A DNA stretch of 64,000 nt from JALZCH01 sp036400075 (lineage in GTDB: Bacteria; Acidobacteriota; Blastocatellia; Pyrinomonadales; Pyrinomonadaceae): contig DASWLV010000173.1 in the NCBI GenBank assembly GCA_036400075.1, positions 5,585 through 69,584 of the forward strand, written 5' to 3'. A model generated the notes under the pieces. That model made no database searches. It was not told where the DNA came from and worked only from the letters and a program-made list of their open reading frames with translations. Of this stretch, positions 1 to 8,600 are shown in pieces. Each line of letters opens with the position of its first letter. The first letter of the stretch is position 1. The position numbers and the translations under genes were made by a program.

Positions 1-1603
1 TTCCTGTCGTTTCAACTGCCGTACCGGCTGGTTGCAGCAAAGCAGGGTTATACTGCACGTCAAAGTTAAAGCCGGAGACTTGTTTGCCGGTGCTGTTTGT
101 TAAAGTGACAGGAATCGAAAGAGTGCTGCCCGGAGTTGCCGCGGCATTCTGCGGGAGCGAGATCTGCATCTCGTCTGTTGCGGGTTGCTGTTGCTGTTGC
201 TGTTGCTGCTGCTCTGCCGGCGGGACAAAAGCCTTGGCGATACCGGCAACAGTTGCTGATGAGTCTTCGCTCTTTTGATTTGAAAGCGAATCGTTTGCTG
301 CCGCTTCCGGCGGAGTTTCCAGCGTAAAATATCCGCTTCCGGGCATAGATCCGATCCGATTGCCTTGAGAGTCTTCAAACAATGGAGTTGTTCCTTCGTT
401 GCTGTATTTGAATGACAGCAATGTTTCGCCGGGCATATACTCGTCATCTCTTACGTTAAATCTCAAGTAAAGCAAAGTACCCGAACTGGCACTGATCGGG
501 GTCGGACAATATACCGATACTCCGACTACTCCCGACGAACCGGTGTTTGTGGATGGCTGACACCCCGCGGATAGAGTTCCTGAAGCGCTGATTGGCGCAG
601 AGTTGGGCTCCAACACCCAAGGATCAAATGTAAATTGAAAGCTGTAGGAGCTGACCGCCTGATTACCGGTGTTTGAGAAAAAGACGGGAATAAGTATCGT
701 GCTGCCCGAAGCGGCTGTGACATTATCAGGATAAATCTGGATATTATAATAATAAGACTGAGTGTTAGAAGACTTTGGGGGGGTCCAACCGCCGTTGACA
801 TCGCCAATTAAAAAGGCTGTGTAATCTTGATCTGTTAATGGACCTGAAAATGAAGGATAGTATTTAGAAGCGGGAGAGAACTTCCAGTTAGCGACCTCCA
901 CTGTATCTGGAGTTTGTTGACCAGCGGCGATATATTTCAAAATGAGCGTCGCATCATACGGGCTAATGTATCCGTTCCCGTTTGTGTCGGCTACAATTTG
1001 TTGATTTGGAGATAAAGCGTTTGGTCCCACTCCGTTGTCTGCAATGTGACGAAGAATCATCGTCGCGTCAAACGGAGTAATGGCACCGTAGACTCCCCCG
1101 CTCTTTGTCGGAGTGACAGTAAGATTTGCACCGGGTGTTATAAACGGGAACTCATACCGACCCTCTAGATCGGTTAGGGCATGAAGACTCTCACTATTCA
1201 GCCATACTCCGGGAACAGACTTAGCCTTTTCGTTCGCCGGAGTCGCCCCATAGACTGCTTTGCCCGACATGGTGTTAGAACCAACATTAGCGGTGTCATC
1301 GACAGCCGCCAACATTCTTCCACCGGCATAAATGTATTCTTTGGAGAGCTTCGGAGTGCCGGTTAAGGCTGGCAATGGTTCTGCGGCGGTGCCGGTCGAA
1401 TCAGTGCTGCCCGGTGGCAGTGAATATTTATATTTTTCAGAAAACGCTCCGGCAACTCCTAAAACCGCAAGCCCCAGCAAAACAAAGGCAACGCAGATAT
1501 GGCGGGCAGTGATAAATTTCTTCCGCGCAGAAGCGCTTTTTCCGGCTTGTCTTGTTTGGGCGGCGGGGCGATCAGCGCCGACTTTTCTTTTTCTTCTTGA
1601 CAT
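1..1603 (-). CDS. Secreted cohesin/dockerin-like protein (3' end outside window)
   Basis: Open from an ATG at 1603 to the window edge (534 codons visible), so the C-terminus is missing. The N-terminus is Arg/Lys-rich and is followed by a hydrophobic stretch at about residues 33-52, a signal-peptide or signal-anchor pattern. Around residues 165-220 two dockerin-type repeats are visible (ITPFDATMILRHIA and DTNGNGYISPYDATLILKY), the second with the Asp/Asn-rich calcium-loop pattern. After that come a cohesin-like beta-sandwich segment, a run of about nine Gln at about residues 465-473, and the start of a second cohesin-like segment. In this phylum such proteins are usually exported surface or matrix proteins. 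That role is inferred; substrate and partner are unknown. Confidence 0.75.
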   Translation of the reverse strand, partial: MSRRKRKVGADRPAAQTRQAGKSASARKKFITARHICVAFVLLGLAVLGVAGAFSEKYKYSLPPGSTDSTGTAAEPLPALTGTPKLSKEYIYAGGRMLAAVDDTANVGSNTMSGKAVYGATPANEKAKSVPGVWLNSESLHALTDLEGRYEFPFITPGANLTVTPTKSGGVYGAITPFDATMILRHIADNGVGPNALSPNQQIVADTNGNGYISPYDATLILKYIAAGQQTPDTVEVANWKFSPASKYYPSFSGPLTDQDYTAFLIGDVNGGWTPPKSSNTQSYYYNIQIYPDNVTAASGSTILIPVFFSNTGNQAVSSYSFQFTFDPWVLEPNSAPISASGTLSAGCQPSTNTGSSGVVGVSVYCPTPISASSGTLLYLRFNVRDDEYMPGETLLSFKYSNEGTTPLFEDSQGNRIGSMPGSGYFTLETPPEAAANDSLSNQKSEDSSATVAGIAKAFVPPAEQQQQQQQQQPATDEMQISLPQNAAATPGSTLSIPVTLTNSTGKQVSGFNFDVQYNPALLQPAGTAVETTG

Positions 1604-1860
1604 ATTTTTGTGTAATGCAATAAAAACCTGTTTATCAGGCGTTGAAGTGATGGCTGAAATTCAAGACGCAGGAATCCCGTAGTGTTTTTCCGAGGAAAAA
1701 CACTAAACACGTCTTGCCATTGGCTGGAGAAATGCGGTAGGATGCAGGTGGTCTAGTCTGCTTCGCGGCGCATTTAACCGATTAGCCGCAGGCGATTTTT
1801 ATAGAAGTCCGGTTTTCTAGTGTAGTTACCAGCTACCTGAGAAACCGGGCTTTTATCTTT
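1604..1860 (-). promoter_or_regulatory. Highly structured 5' leader of the dockerin gene
   Basis: Upstream of the ATG at 1603 the minus strand can fold into several stems. One has the 11-bp arm AGTGTTTTTCC at 1681-1704, enclosed by CAAGACG/CGTCTTG. Another is an arm pair around 1810-1848 (CCGGTTTTCTAG with CTGAGAAACCGG) containing an inner GTAG/CTAC stem. Read on the plus strand, the 1810-1848 stem is followed by a T-rich run and could be a terminator. I do not recognise a known riboswitch class. Confidence 0.4.
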
Positions 1861-2151
1861 TGCAAACGATTTCTTTTCCTTGCCTAATTTTTAGGCGAAA
1901 CGAAAAAACTTTTAAAATTATTATTCAGTTGTATCTTGTTTTATTCGAGAGCGAACTCTTCTTCTGTTTCAGTGGTGCACCGTCAAGATAGGGTTTGAAC
2001 CAAAAGAAAAATTTACGAACTTTTGGGAGATTACACTATGTGAAATAGTCTTGTCTATCTAACGTGACACATTACTGCACATTTTTTCCAATTTTTTGAA
2101 ATTTTAATGAAAATGTAATCTTTCCGACTGGTATCTCTTGCAAATAACCAC
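1861..2151. other. AT-rich spacer
   Basis: I see no convincing gene here. The stretch is AT-rich and lies between the structured leader and a decayed regulator gene. It may hold the dockerin promoter, but I could not assign -35 and -10 boxes with confidence. Confidence 0.3.
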
Positions 2152-2760
2152 CTACTTTAAAATTTCGCCAATTGCTTTTCTGATAATTTTGTAGCAATCG
2201 CAGGCGGCTTCTTCCAAACCCTTTCTATCCGTAATCAAAATCAATCCTCTCCTATACTTAATCAATTCTGCCTGCTGAAGGGCACCTTGCGGTCATCGTC
2301 ACGTTGGTTCTCGGAATACCGAGCAGGTAAACCAAAAACTCCTGGGTTAACGGAAATGTGTTTGATTGAAGGCAGTCTCTCGTCATCGCAGCCAGCGTAC
2401 AAGGCGCTGCTCTACCGAGTGAAAATGATGGCAAACTGCTGATTGGGAAATCTGGCAGAGCAACCCGTAAATATAACGCAGCAGAAGAGCGCTCAATTCC
2501 CCGCCGCGGTTGAATTCAGCTTTAAGAATGCGGGCATCAATTTGCAAAGCTTCGGTTTCGGTTTGCACTATCAAATCGTAAGGAGTGGCGCTGGTTTGCA
2601 AAAGAGCGGAAATTCCGATCATTCCTTCATTGCCGCACATTCCGACTTCAACGGTTTTACCATCTGTTGCCGTGGAAAGAAGAGAAACAACCCCGGAGAC
2701 GGGAAAATAAAAGGAAGTTTTTAAATAGCCGATAAGCTTTAACCGGTAGTCTGCCAGATC
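2152..2760 (-). pseudogene. Decayed Crp/Fnr-family transcription regulator
   Basis: Three reading frames together give a recognisable Crp/Fnr protein. The cyclic-nucleotide-binding fold appears as FYFPVSGVVSLLST followed by KTVEVGMCGNEGMIG. The linker helix reads HSVEQRLVRWL. After a frameshift near 2385 the helix-turn-helix region reads MTRDCLQSNTFPLTQEFL and LLGIPRTNVT. A second shift near 2280 leads to ALQQAELIKYRRGLI, ending in TAG at 2152. The N-terminus is frameshifted or replaced near 2740. At least three lesions make it non-functional. An unassigned 57-codon open stretch lies just upstream (2740-2912, minus). Confidence 0.75.
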
Positions 2761-2899
2761 GCGTTGGCGGCTGATGGCTGCATGTTATCCCAACCGACCG
2801 AGCCTTTTTTTAATGCCATCTTAAAACGGATTTTCCCTGCGCGTGACTCCAGCTTCTGCGCTTCTAGGATGCGTTTGGTGTTCCGCAGCAACCGGGCAT

Positions 2900-3202
2900 A
2901 GCGCTCCAAGCTCCCTCTTTTTTGGCAGCCCTCAGCAGCGGCGGCAACTCGTCTGTAGCGAGGAAGTCCGAAGCGAGGAAGTCCGCGCTTACGAGTAACA
3001 CGGCTACTTTAGTTTCAGCGATAGCCTGTCTTATTTCTTCTCTTCACCTTGCCCCCGGACGGATCCTTTTATCATGCCAAACATCAATTCGGCGCTGGCG
3101 TATTAAAGGTTTCAGGTGAACCAGAAGGCGTTGTAGCCAATCAGCATCCTGATGACTATAGCTGATGAAAACTTTTGTGCGTTTGCTCGATTTAGCTGTC
3201 AC
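2900..3202 (-). pseudogene. Remnant TIR-domain protein with internal stop
   Basis: From a GTG at 3202, preceded by a weak purine-rich site, the minus strand reads TKVFISYSHQDADWLQ, then IDVWHDKRIRPGAR, then a TGA at 3044-3046 where family members carry Trp. It continues in the same frame as REEIRQAIAETKVAVLL, SADFLASDFLATDELPPLL. This is the TIR alpha/beta fold with the Asp/Glu-containing region before the conserved helix. The frame is lost near 2900. Such TIR proteins are NAD-consuming or signalling effectors of bacterial conflict systems; this copy looks dead. Confidence 0.75.
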
Positions 3203-3810
3203 CTCTATCCTTTTCAATTTTCGCCCTTATTGGGTATCTTGTTGACCTTAATGAGACACTCAATATCGCAGGCGAACGTCTATCACCTAGAGAATTTTCA
3301 TGTCGGACTCGATATTCTATGTAGATGCATTTTAATACCTATTATTTTGCGGGTAGATCTGCGCAATCGCTTAGCTTTGTTAACGCATGGTTGACCAAGC
3401 GAAAAGCATATTCTCAGAACGACACTCTTTTCTGAGATAAAATCCAACGCGTTTCTGAAATGAACAGGGAGAAATCAATCTCCCTCCAACGCTCAAAACA
3501 GCTTCACTTTTCGCCAGGATTCGAGAAATCGAGTTTTTTCTTTTTCAATGATAGGTTTTGTTTTCGTTTGGAGCGTTAAGAGATAAGAGCGCAATGTGCG
3601 GTTGTCCGAGCAAGATTAATCAAACTATTTTAAAAGCAAATTTAGCTTTACTGAATTGACGCGAAAAGAGTAAAACAGAGCCGATTTAACACGCTTGAAT
3701 CGGTTTAATTCAAAGTTAGGCGGCAAGTTTATTTATGCAGATCAGATTATATGGTGAGATATTGATTTTGATTTAAGGTAGGAAAAGGTCTTTCTGGGTT
3801 AAGAAATCAG
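3203..3810. other. Spacer with small inverted repeats, no gene
   Basis: No supported gene. The stretch contains GGGAGA/TCTCCC near 3466-3485 and an imperfect inverted pair (CTCCAACGCTC near 3483, GGAGCGTT near 3571) that could be a bidirectional transcription stop before the next accessory block. Confidence 0.3.
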
Positions 3811-5175
3811 ATGGTTCGGCAACAAGAGGTTTCGGTTTTCATCACGGGGAGTTCTGACAGCGAGGCACTCTTTCAATTAATACTGACCGGGTTGCGTGAA
3901 AGCGGAGTGGTGCGCGGCTGGCTGATACACGTGTATGATTACCCGGTATCAACAAGTTTCTTTCTTGAGCAGTGCCACAATACGGACATCATTATACTTG
4001 ACGCTACAATCGAGGACGACGGCTCACACAATTATTGTGTAGCTCCGAGGATGTACATGGACCATGTGCTGAGCGTTTCCAGAACTTACCTTCCAATCAA
4101 TTATGGAGGGATTAGGAGCGGCGGTGTTCCAAAGTATCCTGACAAGCTCTCCAATAAGGAAATAGCCAACTGGGTCATAGAGCAGGTCAGAGAGCTGGCT
4201 GCCGCTGAGCCCCGCAAGATTGGCAAATATACAGCCTTAGAATTCATGCGCGCGCAGCAAGAGGGCTTCCGTCTTTACTTAGAGAGAATAAAGGCTTCCG
4301 CCAATGAATTTGTGAGTTACCGCAGTTCCGGCGTCAGCACGCTTCAGAAGCTCATTGAAGAAAGGCATGGAATAGCAACTTCGTTAGCAGGGGATTCGAG
4401 ACACCTTTTTTGGTTTCAGCCCGGCGAACTCGTCTTCGAAGACGAGTTACTGACACCGTATAGGCGATGGCAGGTTTTCTTCTACATAGAGCCATATATT
4501 TCTCACGCTAAACGGTTCTTAATACTCAGTTCTCCAGATTATCTTAAATCATGGTGGACCGTAGGCGAGTTGATTATCTTAGCATATAACAACTATACCA
4601 GTCGGTCGCTACCTCAAATCGTAGTGGTTGACCCGGATACGTGGCACGAGACTCCGCTTGAGCCGGACTCATTACCGGAATTTAATCGTGGGACCTTCTT
4701 GCGTTTCAATCGTTACCAAAAGGCGAGTGATGAACACGAAACCATACCAGAGTTTCAGAAAACGGCTCGACTAATACGTAATATTCCGTTCTTAAACAGA
4801 TGGAGTCTTATTAAGGAAGCCTTTTGGGATGATTCGTTTTATGATTACGCGATTGTCCCTTGCCGGAATTGTGCGGGCAAGCCTCAGAACCAGTTTCAGA
4901 TGAGCACCAAATCTTTGATTGAGAGTGTGCGCCAGATTAATGTGGACAGTTTCTTTGACATGAGATTATCTGGACTTTTTCAGCTTTCGTTGCCGGAAAT
5001 CGATTATTGCCTCGCCAATAACAGACCAATTAAATGTCCCCACTGTGGAGCCTACATGCGCTTTCGAGAGGAACCAAATCCACGATATCTCTGGTTGCCA
5101 ACGGGTGATGACGATATGCCAGGACTAGGTGGCTCGCATCTTAAGCAGCTACCTGTTTACCGTACTGTTAGTTAA
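3811..5175 (+). CDS. TIR-like protein with C-terminal zinc ribbon
   Basis: This 454-aa protein is not of a family I can name. The N-terminal part opens with VSVFITGSSDSEALF and has a strand DIIILDATIEDDG, suggesting a Rossmann- or TIR-like fold. Residues about 225-260 read ISHAKRFLILSSPDYL then SWWTVGELIILA, which closely follows the TIR pattern of a hydrophobic strand, Ser, an aromatic Trp-rich turn and a Glu. The C-terminal part holds CRNC (about residue 351) and CPHC (about 409), a likely zinc site. The gene stands alone, 500 bases before a large signalling gene, in AT-rich DNA. A role as a TIR-type defence effector or sensor is inference. Confidence 0.55.
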   Translation: MVRQQEVSVFITGSSDSEALFQLILTGLRESGVVRGWLIHVYDYPVSTSFFLEQCHNTDIIILDATIEDDGSHNYCVAPRMYMDHVLSVSRTYLPINYGGIRSGGVPKYPDKLSNKEIANWVIEQVRELAAAEPRKIGKYTALEFMRAQQEGFRLYLERIKASANEFVSYRSSGVSTLQKLIEERHGIATSLAGDSRHLFWFQPGELVFEDELLTPYRRWQVFFYIEPYISHAKRFLILSSPDYLKSWWTVGELIILAYNNYTSRSLPQIVVVDPDTWHETPLEPDSLPEFNRGTFLRFNRYQKASDEHETIPEFQKTARLIRNIPFLNRWSLIKEAFWDDSFYDYAIVPCRNCAGKPQNQFQMSTKSLIESVRQINVDSFFDMRLSGLFQLSLPEIDYCLANNRPIKCPHCGAYMRFREEPNPRYLWLPTGDDDMPGLGGSHLKQLPVYRTVS

Positions 5176-5683
5176 TGCAAGGCAGACTTGAGGGAAGGCA
5201 GCGCTTCAAGTGTTCATCAAAATCGCAGCCGCTGAATAATAGCTTGTGCCTGAAACTCACCACGCTCGATCTGAGGTGAAATCATAAAAAATATTCGAGT
5301 GATGATATTTTTTACTCACTTTTGGTGCGTTAATTGATGAGAGTAAAAAATGAATTTGAGCGAGAATATAGCTATCTTCATTGAAACCTTATAAATAAAG
5401 AATTTTATACCCAAATTTATTTCATTCTGTAGATTAAGAGGAACAAGTTGGTGCTAGCAATTAACTAAAACAAGAATATCAATGCCTAAGCTTTATAGAA
5501 TAGATGTTCAAATTGATGATTTTTTGAGAAGAGCAAAATTTTGAGAAACAAACTACACCTATATAAATTCGAGAACATTTATAAATTGACTTTTCAGCTA
5601 AAGTTAGCAGCTATGCATAAAATATACGCTCTATTAGAATTATTTAATCCAAATTCCTTGCTTATCAATAAATAATCCAATTT
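5176..5683. promoter_or_regulatory. AT-rich upstream region of the GHKL gene with shared motif
   Basis: No gene. At 5320-5350 is a motif beginning TTTTGGTGCGTTA and ending GAGTAAAAAA. A close copy lies in the opposite orientation at 19231-19263, upstream of the kinase-HD gene. Both precede accessory genes, so this may be a shared promoter or operator element. Just before it, 5295-5320 contains partial inverted repeats. Confidence 0.35.
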
Positions 5684-8600
5684 ATGGCTTCAATCCAAAT
5701 TCAATTTCCTGTAATTGTAAATACAACTGAATTTGAGGAAACTCTTAAACAGTATTTTCCCGCAACTATTAAACGAAAAACAGATGAAGTTGTGTTCGAT
5801 TTTAACTTAGTTGGATGGTGTGGATTATTTGAACTGTCCTTGACTGCAATTTGGATTAGCAATTTGCTTAGAATGAAAAAACGGATAAAGTTTATTTATC
5901 CAACTTGTATTCCCATTAATAACCGCGAAAAACGTGAATTTAGTATTCGACGATCTCATGTTTGTTCATTTTTGAATCGCTGGAACTTTGATACGTTCCT
6001 TTTTGAAAACAAAATAGAAATTGAACAATATGATCAAGATTATCCGCTTTGGTCTTCAAATTTAAACCAAGATTCAATTCTCCCGCTTATGTTCTTTCAG
6101 GATGAAAGATCATTCAATGATTTTGAATCGAGTCTTAATTCTAATGAACAATACTCAATCCTATTTAAAGATGTTTTAAATTTAGGGATTATCGGCAATA
6201 AAGGTATTAGAGATACCATTATTCGGGAAATTGGACAAAATATTTATGAACATGCTAACGGCGGGTTTGGTTTGTTTACAATTGGAAAAATATCCCCACT
6301 TTCTGATTCCTCAGCAGCAGAAAGACGTATAAAAAATTCATCTCCATTAGAAAGGGGCTTTTTTAAAACTCTTGGAAAGAATGGTTATCTACAAGTTGTA
6401 ATTGCAGACAATGGAATAGGCATCTTTAATTCATTGGCTGAAACATATCAGAAAGAAATTGGATATGATCAACCGCTCGACGTAAAAGACTACGAGACTA
6501 AGCTATTGGATTATGCTTTTCGTTTTAATACGTCCAGAAATAAAGGGAAAAAGAATGATCAGGGGCAAGGTAGAGGTTTGTACTGGGTCAAATCTCTTGT
6601 AAGAGATAGCAAAGGTCTTCTTAGTGTAAGAAGTGGTGCATCAATAATTGCATACGATTTTCTTAATAATACTAACCTAAATAGTTACGTGGCTAATAAG
6701 GAGAGCGAGTTATTAAAAAGAATTGCAAATTTAGGCGGCACTCAAATAAGAATACTTTTTCCTTTTCAACCTGATTTACTCAGACAACAATATTATTCTA
6801 AGACTATCTTACCTCATTCAGGGCAACTTAGTAATTTACATGTCTTCCGTTTTTTAGAAATTAAATCTTATCTAAAGGAAGTGACAGAATGGTCTAAAGA
6901 CTTAACAGATTTGTTAATTAATGACCTATTACCTAGAACAACAGAAGGGGATGGTCTAAGTATAACAATTGTTGATTTTGCTGGTACAAATTGGACTAAA
7001 GATGAACTGTTCCCTTTACTGAGTGATCTTGCTCAAACACAGCATGATGACAGAACTATAGTGATAATTAACTCAGAAGAGTTAGCCATATTTAATCTAG
7101 CTTCTGAGATCTTAAAAGATAAAATTAAAGAAAATCCATTAAAATTCAGACCTATACCTACAATAAGAAATGGTCAAATTGAACTTTTAGGCTTAATCAA
7201 GGATGATGAGGTTTTTTTAGATTCGTTATCACGCGGACAGCCTAACAGTAAATATTTCGATTTTTTTCGTAGAAGAAACGAACACGTTTATCACGTTGAT
7301 CAGGAAAATGAATCTGTAAGTTTGAGGTTCTCTGTAGATCAGATAGAAAAGGAGGTAGAAAAAGAATATAAAAAAGCTGTAAAAAATCATTGCCTCCAAA
7401 ATATAGTTGAGATGGAACACCTCGAAAAAGAGGAAGAAATCAGTGAAAAAGCAATTCTTTTCCGCGGAAAGTTCCTGACACCTTCAAATTTCTATTCTGA
7501 ATCGTATTTTCGTATAGCTCCTTTGTTAGCAGATAAATTAATTTTCAATAAGATCTTTTATATTTTCTTTAGGTTTCTCCAACGTCTCAATGATATACCT
7601 GATTTCATAGTAACAACATCCAAGGAATTTAATGATTTTGGAGATCTTTTAGCAAAACAACTCTCCATTTTCTCAAATAAGCCAATAAAGCATATACATT
7701 TAAGAGATGCATATGATGAGAATAGTACATCCGCTCTATTGGTTGGTTTACGAGGAAAATCTTTAGCAATACTATCAAGTGTTATTGGGTCTGGCAGTAC
7801 GATAAATACATTAATAGATATAAGTGAAACCACTTCAAAAACAAATACACTAGGAATTTTGAGCATTATTGATGCAAGACTCCTCAAAGACAGCAAAGGT
7901 GTAGAGAAGGATCCTCAATTCATAAAACACGGCAGCAAAAAAATTCAAGTTTTTTCGATATTTCAAAATTCTATTGAGTTTCAAACTTCTCGACCTTCAG
8001 TTTGGAGAATCGAAGAAATAGTTCGAGTTGACCCCGCGACAAATACACCTGAGAGACGGATTGAATCCGCAAAAAAGCCTTTCTGGGATGATGTCGAGAA
8101 ACATTTCCTTGAAGAAATTATTGCTAAAGCAAGGGCAATTGCAATAGGACATTTTGTACGGAGAACCAAGCACTACATTTATTTTTTCGATATGGTGCGG
8201 ATTACCAAGATATTTGGCACTGACTTAGCAAATAGGATTAGAAAAGATGTAGATGATTTTTTAAGAATCCCTTTTGGTGGAATTCCGCCAATTGGATGCG
8301 TAGTTTTTGATCCAAAAAGCCGGGGTGCCAAAAATATGGCGGAATTAATAGCTAAGGAGTTGAATACAGTAACAATATCCTCAGAAGACATAGAATTCCA
8401 CTTACAAAACCCACAGAAAAAGATAAGCAACAATAATGTTGTAATATATTCATCTGCGACCTCTAGTGGTACACATCTTAAGCGTTTGATTGATAGTGTT
8501 TCTAAGTTTAAGCCGTCAAATGTCTTGGCTTATTCCATAGTTCACAGAAAGGAATCTGATGATATTGATTTTCTTCAAAAGATTGATGCTTATAATGGTT

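Noticed and set aside
1640..1860. GEMM (cyclic-di-GMP) or cobalamin riboswitch in the leader
   Set aside because: The conserved core bases of those classes are not found on either strand; only generic stems are visible.
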